From: Collinsella sp.
GTDB taxonomy: Bacteria; Actinomycetota; Coriobacteriia; Coriobacteriales; Coriobacteriaceae
Assembly (NCBI GenBank): GCA_019419625.1
Contig: DXZO01000025.1
Location: 1-41,853 of the forward strand
Reading direction: 5' to 3'
DNA: 41,853 nucleotides
The number at the start of each line of letters is the position of its first letter. Within the stretch, counting starts at the first letter, position 1. The position numbers and the translations under genes are program-made. Below are positions 1-8,613 of the stretch, in pieces. The notes below the pieces were generated by a model. That model ran no database searches. It was not told the DNA's origin and worked only from the letters and a program-made list of their open reading frames with translations.

Positions 1-365
1 GCGTACAGGATGCGGCGGTGCACCGGCTTTAAGCCGTCGCGCACGTCCGGCAGGGCGCGCGCCGTGATGACCGACATCGAATACTCGATAAACGACTGCT
101 TCATCTCGCGGCCAAACTCCGAAATCTGGAGCTGGCCGCCGTTGATATCCTCGCCGGCCGAGGCGCCACGATCGACTTCGCCAAAGCTCTCCTCGAGCTC
201 ACCGTCGTCGTCCTCTTCCTCGTCATCATCGGCATCGGGGTTATAGGCGTCAGGATCGCCGTCCTCGCCCTGCTCAGCACGGGCAAGCAGGCGCTTCAGA
301 TCGTCGGGCATGCCGGCATCGCCGGCCTCGCCCATACCCTCGTTATTGTTGATATCGTCTGCCAC
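1..365 (-). CDS. gyrA: DNA gyrase subunit A, N-terminal part (runs off the left edge)
   Basis: Encodes the start of GyrA, the DNA-cleaving and rejoining subunit of gyrase. The GTG at 365-363 follows an AGGAGG ribosome site that lies directly after the gyrB stop, so the two genes are 11 bp apart and co-transcribed. About 121 codons are visible. The family start motif (SFIEYSMSVITARALPDV, then GLKPVHRRIL) appears only from about residue 91, whereas in E. coli GyrA the equivalent lies near residue 19. The preceding ~85 residues are an added tail, strongly acidic between about 33 and 66 (runs of D and E). The catalytic tyrosine and the C-terminal pinwheel lie outside the window. Identity is certain; the role of the tail is unknown. 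Confidence 0.96.
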   Translation of the reverse strand, partial: MADDINNNEGMGEAGDAGMPDDLKRLLARAEQGEDGDPDAYNPDADDDEEEDDDGELEESFGEVDRGASAGEDINGGQLQISEFGREMKQSFIEYSMSVITARALPDVRDGLKPVHRRILY

Positions 366-376
366 GTTACCTCCTC

Positions 377-2407
377 TTAAGCGTCAAGGAAGCGTGCATC
401 ATGTGCATGCTTCTCGATGTACTCGCGGCGATAGCCGACCTCGGAACCCATCAGCTCGCGCACGGCGCGGTCTGCCACCACGGCGTCCTCGATCGACACG
501 CGCTGCAGGATGCGGGTCTTGGGGTCCATCGTCGTCGAGGCAAGCTGCTTGGGGTCCATCTCGCCCAGACCCTTGTAGCGCTGGACGGTATAGCCCTTGC
601 GCTTCTTGGTGATCTTGCCGTCCTTGGCCTTGCCGTCCTCGTCGTTGTCGTCGGGGTTCAGGCCCAGACTCTGGATGGTGTCGCGCAGGATCTCGTCTTC
701 GGGCTGGCGGCCGTTGGGATACACGTAGTGGATCTTGTTGCGCACCTTAATGCCAAAGATGGGCGGGCAGGCAACATAGACATAGCCGGCATCGATCAGC
801 GGACGCATGTACTTGTAGAAGAACGTCAGCAGTAGGATGCGGATATGTGCACCGTCGACGTCTGCATCGGTCATGATGATGATCTTGTGGTAGCGCGCCT
901 TGCTGATATCGAAGTCGCCGCCGTCGCCGGCACTCGTCGTGACGCCACAGCCGATCGCGGTAATCAGCGACTGGATGGTGTCACTCGAGAACGCGCGATG
1001 GTCACCAACGCGTTCGACGTTCAAAATCTTGCCGCGCAGGGGCAGAATCGCCTGGATGTCTCGGCGACGGCCGTCCTTGGCCGAACCGCCTGCCGAGTCG
1101 CCCTCTACGATGAAGAGCTCGGTCAGCTCGGCATCGCGCACCGAGCAGTCAGCGAGCTTACCGGGCAGGGACGCCGTCTCGAGCAGGCTCTTGCGGCGGG
1201 TCGCCTCGCGCGCCTTGCGGGCGGCATTGCGCGCCTTGCAGGCCTGCTGCGCCTTCTTGACGATCTCGCGAGCGGGCTTAGGGTGCTCCTCGAGGTAATC
1301 GGCAAGGCCGTCGGTCACGATCTTGAGCGTCAGCGCACGCATATAGGAGCTACCGAGCTTGGCCTTGGTCTGGCCCTCAAACTGCGGATCGGGCAGCTTG
1401 ACCGAGATAACGGCCGAAAGGCCCTCGCGCACATCGTCGCCGGTCAGGTTGGCGTCTTTTTCCTTGAGCAGGTTCTGTTTGCGCGCGTAGTCGTTGATCA
1501 CGCGGGTGAGCGCGGTGCGGAAGCCCTCAAGGTGCATGCCGCCCTCGGGGGTGTAGATGTCGTTGGCAAACGACATGACGTTCTCGCCGTAGCCGCTATT
1601 CCACTGCAGGGAAACCTCGACCTCGCCCATCTTGGCCACAGGCGCGTCCGGGTCCGATTTGCCCTCGATGTAGATGGGCTCCTTAAAGGCCTCGGGGACG
1701 TCCTTGCCCTCGTTGAGGAACTTGACGAAGTCGATGATGCCGCCCTCGTAGCAAAACTCCTCCACGTGGGGAGTCGCCTCGCGCTCGTCGGTCAGCACGA
1801 TCTTGAGGTTCTTATTGAGGAACGCTGTTTCCTGCAGACGGTTGTGCAGCGTATCGAAATCGTAGATGCAGGTCTCGAAGATCTCGTCGTCGGGCCAGAA
1901 GGTGACGGTGGTGCCCGTCGAATCCGAGGTGCCCACGACCTCCATCTTCTTGACGGTCTTGCCGCGCGAGAACTCCATCTCGTAGGTGTTGCCATCGCGA
2001 CGAACCTGAACGACCACGCGCTTGGACAGTGCGTTGACGACGGAGATGCCTACGCCGTGCAGGCCGCCCGAGACCTTATAGGCCGAGTTATCGAACTTAC
2101 CGCCGGCGTGCAAGATCGTCATAACGACCTCGAGCGTCGGGATCTTTTTAACAGGGTGCTCGTCGACGGGGATGCCGCGCCCGTTGTCGACGACCGTGAT
2201 GGAGTTGTCGGCGTGGACCGTCACCTGGATCTCGGTGCAGAAACCGGCCATGGCCTCGTCGACGGAGTTGTCAACGATCTCCCACACCAGGTGATGCAGA
2301 CCGCTGGCGCTCGTCGAGCCGATATACATGCCCGGGCGCTTACGAACGGCCTCGAGACCTTCGAGAATCTTAATCTCGCCGCCATCGTAATCGTTTTCGT
2401 TTGCCAC
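377..2407 (-). CDS. gyrB: DNA gyrase subunit B
   Basis: ATPase subunit of gyrase, driving negative supercoiling together with GyrA. It has the GHKL ATP site (VRKRPGMYIGS near the start, then a HAGGKFDNSAYKVSGGLHGVG lid), the transducer domain, the TOPRIM metal site (IVEGDSAGGSA and TDADVDGAHIR) and the C-terminal QRYKGLGEMDPKQL motif. I chose the GTG at 2407: GGAGG lies 4 nt before it, the same spacing as in gyrA. An in-frame ATG at 2425 lies upstream of that site and is less likely. A short charged insert (DDNDEDGKAKDGKITKKRK) sits just before the GLGEM motif. The gene begins a two-gene gyrBA unit after a terminator that closes the dnaA-dciA unit. Confidence 0.98.
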   Translation of the reverse strand: MANENDYDGGEIKILEGLEAVRKRPGMYIGSTSASGLHHLVWEIVDNSVDEAMAGFCTEIQVTVHADNSITVVDNGRGIPVDEHPVKKIPTLEVVMTILHAGGKFDNSAYKVSGGLHGVGISVVNALSKRVVVQVRRDGNTYEMEFSRGKTVKKMEVVGTSDSTGTTVTFWPDDEIFETCIYDFDTLHNRLQETAFLNKNLKIVLTDEREATPHVEEFCYEGGIIDFVKFLNEGKDVPEAFKEPIYIEGKSDPDAPVAKMGEVEVSLQWNSGYGENVMSFANDIYTPEGGMHLEGFRTALTRVINDYARKQNLLKEKDANLTGDDVREGLSAVISVKLPDPQFEGQTKAKLGSSYMRALTLKIVTDGLADYLEEHPKPAREIVKKAQQACKARNAARKAREATRRKSLLETASLPGKLADCSVRDAELTELFIVEGDSAGGSAKDGRRRDIQAILPLRGKILNVERVGDHRAFSSDTIQSLITAIGCGVTTSAGDGGDFDISKARYHKIIIMTDADVDGAHIRILLLTFFYKYMRPLIDAGYVYVACPPIFGIKVRNKIHYVYPNGRQPEDEILRDTIQSLGLNPDDNDEDGKAKDGKITKKRKGYTVQRYKGLGEMDPKQLASTTMDPKTRILQRVSIEDAVVADRAVRELMGSEVGYRREYIEKHAHDARFLDA

Positions 2408-2455
2408 ACGTCCTCCTTCAGTCAAGAAAATGTGTACAGCCTTACTAGTTTATCG

Positions 2456-2486
2456 TAAAAAAATACCCTCGGGACCGAGGGTATTT
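2456..2486 (-). terminator. Rho-independent terminator after dciA
   Basis: A perfect 12-bp stem (2461-2472 with 2475-2486) is followed on the minus strand by seven U. It lies just beyond the dciA stop and before gyrB, so it separates the dnaA-dnaN-recF-dciA transcript from gyrBA. Confidence 0.9.
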
Positions 2487-2512
2487 GGCTCTACAAGGCC
2501 ACCAGATGCGAT

Positions 2513-3076
2513 TTAAGGCTCTTTTTTGCTTTGCACGCCCTTGGCCCACTCGGCACTGGCTCTCATGGCATTCTCGAGGGCCTCGCGCAGTTTTTGGTCT
2601 TCGATGGGCGCCACCTGGCGCTCGATCTCGGTGCGCTCGGCCTCACTTAGGTCGGCGTGCGGGGCCGGCGGGCGCTCGGTCGTCGCCGGGCGCAGGCGCT
2701 CCTTGGCGGCGGGCGGCGTGTGACCGGGCGCGGTGGTTTTGAACACCAGGCCGTCCACATGCGCACCGGCGCGCTCCATGCGCGCGCGGATGATCTCGCG
2801 CAACAACGTCATTTCCTGCGTCCACGAGGGCGAGTCGAGATACACCAGCAGCTCATTGGACTCGGGCAGGTAGCGCAGTCCCGTCACATGCCGCCCCTCG
2901 CGCGTGCCCGAGCACACCGCGTTCCATGCGCGATAGACCGTGCGCGACTCCTCGGCGGCCTCCATCTGCGCACGGCGCTTAGGCGTTGCAGCCGCCAGGA
3001 TGCGCTGGCGCTCTGCGTTCAAAAACCCGCTGAAGGCGACTGTCTCGCTCTCGCGCTCGTAATTAGCACGTCTCAC
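2513..3076 (-). CDS. dciA: DUF721/DciA-type replicative helicase operator
   Basis: A 187-residue DUF721 protein. DciA proteins recruit or load the replicative helicase DnaB in bacteria that lack DnaC or DnaI. The domain covers about residues 45-115 (YRAWNAVCSG, then LYLD-like strands in LLVYLDSPSWTQEMTLLREII), followed by a charged, Pro-rich tail to the end. The GTG start at 3076 overlaps the recF stop by 14 nt, implying translational coupling. The position between recF and gyrB matches the arrangement usual in actinobacteria. The family call rests on the tryptophan and SPSW region plus the position, so assignment to DciA is probable rather than certain. Confidence 0.85.
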   Translation of the reverse strand: MRRANYERESETVAFSGFLNAERQRILAAATPKRRAQMEAAEESRTVYRAWNAVCSGTREGRHVTGLRYLPESNELLVYLDSPSWTQEMTLLREIIRARMERAGAHVDGLVFKTTAPGHTPPAAKERLRPATTERPPAPHADLSEAERTEIERQVAPIEDQKLREALENAMRASAEWAKGVQSKKEP

Positions 3077-4169
3077 CCATGCTCACCACCTTGGCTCGAT
3101 CAAGCAGGTCATCGGTAAAGTACCCCAGGTTGGTCGTAGTTATGACCGTCTGGATATCATCGCCAATCAGCCGCAGGAAAGCGCCGCGACGCTCGCCGTC
3201 GAGCTCGCTCATCACGTCGTCCAAAAGCAGCAGTGGGGCGGTGCCCAGGACATCGCGAGCCACGGCAACCTCGGCCACCTTCCAGGACAGCACCAGCGTG
3301 CGCTGCTGTCCTTGGCTGGCAAATGAACGGGCGGAGCGACCCGCCACGGTAAACTCAATCTCGTCGCGATGCGGTCCCACCAACGTCACGCCGCGGCGAA
3401 TTTCCTCGTCGGCATGCTCGTCAAGGGCGGCCAGCATGCGCTCGTACGCCCAACCCTTCAGCTCTTCGCGATCCTCGACCTGGGGCAAAGCCCCCAGCGT
3501 GGACGCATAGGTCACGTTGGCGGCCTCACCTGACGCTACTTGCCCGTAGGCAGTGTGCACATGGCCCGCCAGCCGGTCGAGCAGGGCCAACCGGTGCACG
3601 AGCAGGGCCGAGCCCGCGCGGGCAATCGAATCGTTCCACGCGCCGAGCATCTCGCGGCAGCACCAGGTCTCCTTGAGCAAGGCGTTACGCTGGGTCACGC
3701 AGCGCCCATAGGTGCTCGCAAGATCGGCATAGCGTGCGCTCAGTTGCATGCCAAAGTCATCGAGGGCGGCGCGGCGCACACTGGCGCCACGCTTAACCAT
3801 GTCCAGATGGTCGGGGCAAAACAGCACGCTCGGAAGAACCCCGCGCACACCGGCGGCAGAGCATCTCTTGCCGTTGCGGCTAAACGAGCGCTTACCGTCC
3901 TCCGCGCTCAATCCCATATCAAGCACGCGGCCGTCGCCCTCGAGCCTCAGCTCGATCTTGCACGAGCCCACGCCGTCATGGACGAGCTCGGCTGCGGTCG
4001 GATGCCTAAACGAGGCGCCGCTCGTCAGCAGCTGCAGCGCCTCTATGAGATTGGTCTTTCCCGCCGCGTTGGGTCCCGCAAGTATCGTCACGCCCTCGTC
4101 CAGGGCAAGGTGATAGCTATCGAAGCTGCGGTAGTGCGCGACGGAAAGATCGCGGGCGAACATGGTCAT
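3063..4169 (-). CDS. recF: DNA replication and repair protein RecF
   Basis: SMC-like ATPase that helps load RecA on gapped DNA. It has Walker A AGPNAAGKTN (residues 31-40), the family motif VLFCPDHLDMVKRG near residue 117, and the ABC-type signature and Walker B near the C terminus (SQGQQRTLVLSWK, LLLLDDVMSELDGERR). Its 368 residues are the normal family length. The ATG at 4169 is 9 nt after the dnaN stop; a second ATG lies two codons later and no clear ribosome site separates the two options. It overlaps dciA downstream. Confidence 0.97.
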   Translation of the reverse strand: MTMFARDLSVAHYRSFDSYHLALDEGVTILAGPNAAGKTNLIEALQLLTSGASFRHPTAAELVHDGVGSCKIELRLEGDGRVLDMGLSAEDGKRSFSRNGKRCSAAGVRGVLPSVLFCPDHLDMVKRGASVRRAALDDFGMQLSARYADLASTYGRCVTQRNALLKETWCCREMLGAWNDSIARAGSALLVHRLALLDRLAGHVHTAYGQVASGEAANVTYASTLGALPQVEDREELKGWAYERMLAALDEHADEEIRRGVTLVGPHRDEIEFTVAGRSARSFASQGQQRTLVLSWKVAEVAVARDVLGTAPLLLLDDVMSELDGERRGAFLRLIGDDIQTVITTTNLGYFTDDLLDRAKVVSMGETC

Positions 4170-4178
4170 GGCGCGGCG

Positions 4179-5282
4179 CTAGATGCGGACCGGCATGACC
4201 AGGTACAGGTAGTTGATCTTGTCGTAGGACTTAAAGATGCCCGCCTGCGAGTAGCTCTTGAGCTCCAGCGTGATCTCCTTCTCCTTGGACAGGGCATTGA
4301 GGCAGCCGAAGATGTAGTGGTAGTTGAAGGCGATGGTACCCGACTCGCCCTCGGCCTCGACATCGATCGTCTCCTGCGCAAGGTCCTGGTCATTGGAAAT
4401 GGAGGACAGGCCCATCTGCCCGTTCTCGACATCGATCTCGAACTTGACGGCGGGGTTGGCGCTCGCGATAACGGCCACGCGCTTGAGGGCGGCGTTAAAG
4501 GCGGCGACGTCGATCTTGACGCTCGTCACGCACGAATCGGGGATGAGCTGCTTGTAGTTGGGGTACACGCCCTCGATGCGACGCGACACGTAGGTGGTGT
4601 TGCCGGCCTCGAAGACGACCTGGGTGTCGGTAGCCCCGATCATGATGGTCGCTTGGCTGGCCATGATGTTCAGCGCGTCGTTAAAGGCGTCAGCCGGAAC
4701 GTTGAGCTCAAAGGAGCCCTCGAGGGTCGAGGTCTCGACCTGCGTATCGCACACGGCCAAGCGGAAGGAATCGGTCGCTACCAGGCGTACGGTGTTGTTC
4801 TCGACCTTCATGTGCACGCCGCCCAGGATGGGGCGAGCCTTGTCGGTCGAGGTGACGCGCCACACGCGGCCGACCATTTCGGACAAGACATCGGTCGGCA
4901 GCTCCACGGCACTCTCGATGGCATAGGCCGGAAACTCGGGGAAGTCATTGGCATCGAGCGTGTTCAGGCGGAAAGAGCTCTTCTCGCAACCAATCAGCAC
5001 CTGGCGCTCGGACAGCTCAAAGGTAACCGGGGCATCGGGGAGGGTCTTGGTGATATTGGAGAGCATCTTACAGGGAATAACCATCTCGCCCTCTTCTTCG
5101 ACATGCGCCGCGATGCGATGACGGATCGAGATGGTGTAGTTAGAGGTCTGGAATTCCAAGATGCCGTCTTGGGCCTTAACGAGCACGCCCGACAGGATAG
5201 GGAGGGTGGATGCCGAAGCGACACCCTTCATAACGACGCCGATGGCTTGTGTAAGCGAGCTCTGGCTGACGGTGAACTTCAT
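4179..5282 (-). CDS. dnaN: DNA polymerase III beta subunit (sliding clamp)
   Basis: Forms the ring that tethers DNA polymerase III to DNA. It starts MKFTVSQSSLTQAIGVVMKGV and ends YLYLVMPVRI, both typical of DnaN; 367 residues is the usual size for three clamp domains. AAAGG lies about 9 nt before the ATG at 5282. It sits downstream of dnaA across a 238-bp AT-rich gap that may hold part of the origin, and upstream of recF, in the usual dnaA-dnaN-recF order. Confidence 0.98.
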   Translation of the reverse strand: MKFTVSQSSLTQAIGVVMKGVASASTLPILSGVLVKAQDGILEFQTSNYTISIRHRIAAHVEEEGEMVIPCKMLSNITKTLPDAPVTFELSERQVLIGCEKSSFRLNTLDANDFPEFPAYAIESAVELPTDVLSEMVGRVWRVTSTDKARPILGGVHMKVENNTVRLVATDSFRLAVCDTQVETSTLEGSFELNVPADAFNDALNIMASQATIMIGATDTQVVFEAGNTTYVSRRIEGVYPNYKQLIPDSCVTSVKIDVAAFNAALKRVAVIASANPAVKFEIDVENGQMGLSSISNDQDLAQETIDVEAEGESGTIAFNYHYIFGCLNALSKEKEITLELKSYSQAGIFKSYDKINYLYLVMPVRI

Positions 5283-5520
5283 CTTTTAATACCTTTCTAT
5301 AGATATAAATATCTTAATAATAGTAATAGCACTGACGAAACTGTTGATTACTCCCAAAGACGCAGGTCAGACCCAGAAAGAGAATCGACAGCAACCTGTG
5401 TGCAACAGGGCTGGTTTTCCACGTTCAAAACCTGCGCAAAACTTTTCATCACCGCGGGTTGGGTTTTAGACACCTTATGCCCGTGGTTTCGACAAGTTTT
5501 CAACAGGTGTCTCTATTTCC
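5283..5520 (-). other. dnaA-dnaN intergenic region, candidate part of oriC
   Basis: 238 bp without a gene. The half next to dnaN (about 5285-5335) is very AT-rich, as in a DNA unwinding element. The half next to dnaA holds TTTTCAACA at 5497-5505 (7 of 9 to the classic DnaA box TTATCCACA) and the weaker TTTTCCACG at 5415-5423. The stretch TTTCGACAAGTTTTCAA at 5487-5503 recurs with one change at 8678-8694 on the other side of dnaA. Box clusters on both sides of dnaA with an AT-rich stretch before dnaN resemble the bipartite origin of Bacillus subtilis. This is inference from pattern. Confidence 0.6.
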
Positions 5521-7245
5521 CTACGAGCGCAGTGTAATTTTATCGCGCAGCGACTTGAGGTCTTCGGTGACGGTGCGGTCTTCCTGGATCATCTTCTGGA
5601 CCTTTTTGTAGCTCGTGCTGACGGTCGAGTGGTTGCGGTTGCCAAATTCGGCGCCCACCGCCGTGGTCGTCATCTCGCACATCTCGATGGCCAGATAGAT
5701 GGCAATATGGCGTGCTTTGGCGATATTGGCGTTGCGACGCGGGCCGATGAGCTCCTCGTGCGTCACGCCGTACTGCTCTTCGATGACGGACTGAACCGTC
5801 TGGACGTTGATCTTTTTGGCCGATGTGTCGAAGTACTGGCTGGCGATGGCGTCGATATCGTCAAAGGTGAGCTCCCCGCCCTCGCGCTCGCGGTCGCCCG
5901 CCTCGCCGGCGCAGCGCTCGCAAAAGCTCTCGAGTTCGCGGATGTTGGTGCCCGAGACCTCGGCCATGTGTTTAAAGTGGTCGTCGGTCAGGTGCCCGCT
6001 GTCGCCCTCATAGGCCGCCAGCAGCGAGTCGTCGCCTGCCTCGGGAGCGGCGACGATGGTGTTCTCGTAATAGCGCTGCAAGATCTTGTATTTCATCTCG
6101 TAGCTGGGCTCTGCGACCAGGCAGAGCATGCCGGCGTTGAAGCGGCTGGTCAGACGCTCGTCCATGCTCAGGTCCTTGGGGGCGCGGTCTGCCGCGATGA
6201 CGACCTTCTTGTTGTTGCGGATGAACTCGTCCATGAGCTGGAAAAAGTAGTCCACGCTCGCGCGCTTGCCGATGATGTTTTGGATGTCATCGATGATGAG
6301 CACGTCCACGCCGTGGTATGCCTGCATGATAGGGGCGTTGCTCTTCTTTTGGCGGTCGAACTCGGTCATCAGGTCGTCCAGATATGCCTGGGAGTTGGCA
6401 TACTTGACCTTGATCTCGGGCGACTTCTCGGCGAGTTCGTTTTTGATGGCAAGCAGCAGGTGCGTCTTGCCCAGGCCCGATTTGCCGTAGATGAACAGCG
6501 ATGTGCACGTGCCGCGCTCGTCCGCGAGGGCGGCAAACTTGAGTGCCGAGCGATAGGCATGGCTGTTCTCGGGGCCGTAGACAAAGTTCTCAAAGGTAAA
6601 TTTTGAGTTCGCGGCGAGTGGGGCTCCATCCGTATTCTGTTCGGCCGGCACGGTCGGTGCTGGCATGGGTGAAGCGGGGGTCGCGGCTTGCGTGGACTTA
6701 GTCGGCGCTCCGCCCTTCATCTGGTTCATCATGCGACGAAAATCATCGGCCGAGAGCGTGTTCTTGATTGCAATGCCCGAATCCGCGCCCGCCGCTGCGT
6801 CATGAGCGATGGGCATGTGCGTGACGGGTGCGTTCGTTGACGTCGCAGCGGCGGTCGGCAACGGCGCCATGGTTTCACGGGAAACATCGCTGTGCTGGTG
6901 CTCGATTGTCGGCACGTCGCCTGCGGAGGCTGGCGCCGCAGGGGAAGCAGCGGGAGCCGTGGCGGGCACCGTCGCGGCAGCAGATTCGGCCGTTGCGCCT
7001 TGCGGTGCCACGATGTCGAGCGCGATCGGAGCAAAGGCGATTTCTTCCAGATAGGCCTCAATAGTCGGCTGATGCTTTTTGAGCTGCGCGATGGCAAAGC
7101 GCGAGGGGGCCTCGATCGTGAGCGTATCTTCGGTCAGGCTTATGGCGCGCGATTGCCCCAGCATGTTGATGAGGCGTGCATCTTGGCCGTCGCGCTGGCA
7201 AAAGGCGATGGCATCCCCCAGGATGATGCTTGCTTCCTCGTCCAC
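5521..7245 (-). CDS. dnaA: Chromosomal replication initiator DnaA
   Basis: AAA+ initiator that binds and melts the origin. Domain I covers residues 1-80. A long Ala/Pro-rich linker (about 81-215) makes the protein 574 residues, longer than the usual 450-500. Walker A YGKSGLGKTH is at 253-262 and Walker B VLIIDDIQ near 315-322. The DNA-binding signature near 536-541 reads NRNHSTV instead of the usual GGRDHTTV, so the Asp and first Thr of the recognition loop are replaced by Asn and Ser. The start is GTG at 7245 with GGGAGA just before it, 15 nt after the stop of the GHKL-ATPase gene, so the two form one transcript. A degenerate parS (6871-6886) lies inside the linker coding sequence. Confidence 0.97.
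   Translation of the reverse strand: MDEEASIILGDAIAFCQRDGQDARLINMLGQSRAISLTEDTLTIEAPSRFAIAQLKKHQPTIEAYLEEIAFAPIALDIVAPQGATAESAAATVPATAPAASPAAPASAGDVPTIEHQHSDVSRETMAPLPTAAATSTNAPVTHMPIAHDAAAGADSGIAIKNTLSADDFRRMMNQMKGGAPTKSTQAATPASPMPAPTVPAEQNTDGAPLAANSKFTFENFVYGPENSHAYRSALKFAALADERGTCTSLFIYGKSGLGKTHLLLAIKNELAEKSPEIKVKYANSQAYLDDLMTEFDRQKKSNAPIMQAYHGVDVLIIDDIQNIIGKRASVDYFFQLMDEFIRNNKKVVIAADRAPKDLSMDERLTSRFNAGMLCLVAEPSYEMKYKILQRYYENTIVAAPEAGDDSLLAAYEGDSGHLTDDHFKHMAEVSGTNIRELESFCERCAGEAGDREREGGELTFDDIDAIASQYFDTSAKKINVQTVQSVIEEQYGVTHEELIGPRRNANIAKARHIAIYLAIEMCEMTTTAVGAEFGNRNHSTVSTSYKKVQKMIQEDRTVTEDLKSLRDKITLRS
6871..6886. promoter_or_regulatory. parS-like site inside dnaA
   Basis: GGTTTCACGGGAAACA matches the parS sequence found three times before parA at 14 of 16 positions. 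It encodes the V-S-R-E-T run in the DnaA linker. It may be a weak ParB site or chance. Moderately low confidence. Confidence 0.35.
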
Positions 7246-7260
7246 TGTCTCTCCCGTTCT

Positions 7261-8613
7261 TTAGCTCTGAGCTCGCACGCGAGCGGCGCCGAGTTCGGTC
7301 AGATGGTATTTCTGGCCATGCTTGATGACCAAGCCGGCCTGCGCCAAGTCATTGAGCGTGCGTGACCAAGTGGGGGCCGAGTTTCCAAACGCCCTCGCCA
7401 GATCGGTTGCACCGCACGCTTGATTTTGCGCCAGATAGCCCAGCGCGGCGTTGCCGCGATCGCTTACGAACACGTCCGGCTGTGGCTGCGCATACTGATT
7501 TGCTGCATTAGGATACATCATTTGAGCTGCTGATTGTTGAGAACTCTGCATCGGCGGCATTTGCTGTTGAAAACTTTGAGGCCACTGTTGGTAAGGCTGC
7601 GGAGTCATCTGCTGGGCCCAGGGGTTGTACTGCTGCTGCGGCATCTGCTGGTACGGCTGCTGATATCCCTGCTGGTACTGCTGTGGGAACTGCTGGCCAT
7701 ACCCCAGTGGCGGCATCTGCTGATATGGATATCCCTGTTGGTACGGCTGATATCCCATTTGCTGGCCACCCGGTGCCCCCGTCGCCTGCTGCATTGCTGC
7801 TGCATCCTGATCCGCCAGCGGCATGGCCTCTGGCACGTTTGGCGGCATCGACATCGACGCCGCCTGGGACTCTTGTGTAGGAAGCATTCCGGGCTGCTGC
7901 ATCTGTCCCACGCGGGGCTGCATCTGTTGCGTTGCCATGGGCTGCTGCGCAAAAGCTCCCGGCAGGGGATATGCGGGCTGCTCCGTCTCGGGTCGCACGG
8001 CAGCACCGCGCCCGCCGGCGCGTTCGATTTCCTGCACGCGTTTAGGATCCAGGCTTACCGTAACCACGGTGCCGTTGCCCATGTTGTCCTCGATGGACAC
8101 GGCCCCGCCGGCGTTTTCCAAATACTCCTGCACCATGGGAAACCCTGCTCCGGTTCCACGGATATAGCGCTTCATCTTGCTGTTTGCGCTGGTAACGCCA
8201 AAGTCGAAAGCGCGCTCCTTGTCGTCGATGCCGGGTCCTTGATCAGCAAAGCGGATGGTGTCTCCGCCGTCCAGAATCGAGATGATGGGCTCGGCAAAGT
8301 GCGCGTGGATAAAGTTTTCGACAATCTCGCGGATGACCATGAGCGAGATATGGCCACCTTGTTCTTTCATGCACTGGTAGACGGTGTTGGTCGTCTCTTC
8401 CAAATACGTGCGGACATCTTGCGGATCAATGACGATCACACGTGGTGTCGACAGCATGTCGTCATAGACGGCGATGCGCGCGGCGTACATGGCTTTTGGC
8501 GCCTGCGTGGTCGTCTGCTCGCCTTCCTCACGCTCTTCGCGCACGCCGGTGATGTGCTCGTTGTCGGGTGCCGGGTCTCCGGAATCGACCATGGTGTAAA
8601 AGTCGTCAGACAT
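7261..8613 (-). CDS. GHKL ATPase with PQ-rich linker and C-terminal winged helix, upstream of dnaA
   Basis: 450 residues in three parts. Residues ~60-190 form a histidine-kinase-type ATP-binding domain: N box REIVENFIHA (E96, N100), G1 DQGPGID (124-130) and G2 GTGAGFPMV (153-161), closest in style to anti-sigma kinases such as SpoIIAB/RsbW. No phosphoacceptor His domain is seen. Residues ~205-380 are low-complexity, dominated by Q, P, M and Y with repeated YQQ and QQMP units. Residues ~385-450 resemble a MarR-like or generic winged helix (GYLAQNQACGATDLARAFG, then LAQAGLVIKHGQKYHLT). It is the first gene leftward from the origin and lies 15 nt before dnaA, so it likely shares a promoter with dnaA. 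I do not recognise a named family. A role in origin or dnaA control is inferred from position only. Confidence 0.85.
   Translation of the reverse strand: MSDDFYTMVDSGDPAPDNEHITGVREEREEGEQTTTQAPKAMYAARIAVYDDMLSTPRVIVIDPQDVRTYLEETTNTVYQCMKEQGGHISLMVIREIVENFIHAHFAEPIISILDGGDTIRFADQGPGIDDKERAFDFGVTSANSKMKRYIRGTGAGFPMVQEYLENAGGAVSIEDNMGNGTVVTVSLDPKRVQEIERAGGRGAAVRPETEQPAYPLPGAFAQQPMATQQMQPRVGQMQQPGMLPTQESQAASMSMPPNVPEAMPLADQDAAAMQQATGAPGGQQMGYQPYQQGYPYQQMPPLGYGQQFPQQYQQGYQQPYQQMPQQQYNPWAQQMTPQPYQQWPQSFQQQMPPMQSSQQSAAQMMYPNAANQYAQPQPDVFVSDRGNAALGYLAQNQACGATDLARAFGNSAPTWSRTLNDLAQAGLVIKHGQKYHLTELGAARVRAQS

Noticed and set aside
845..2458. Long plus-strand open frame opposite gyrB
   Set aside because: It mirrors gyrB codons, has no family motif and no ribosome site; GC-rich genes often leave the opposite strand open.
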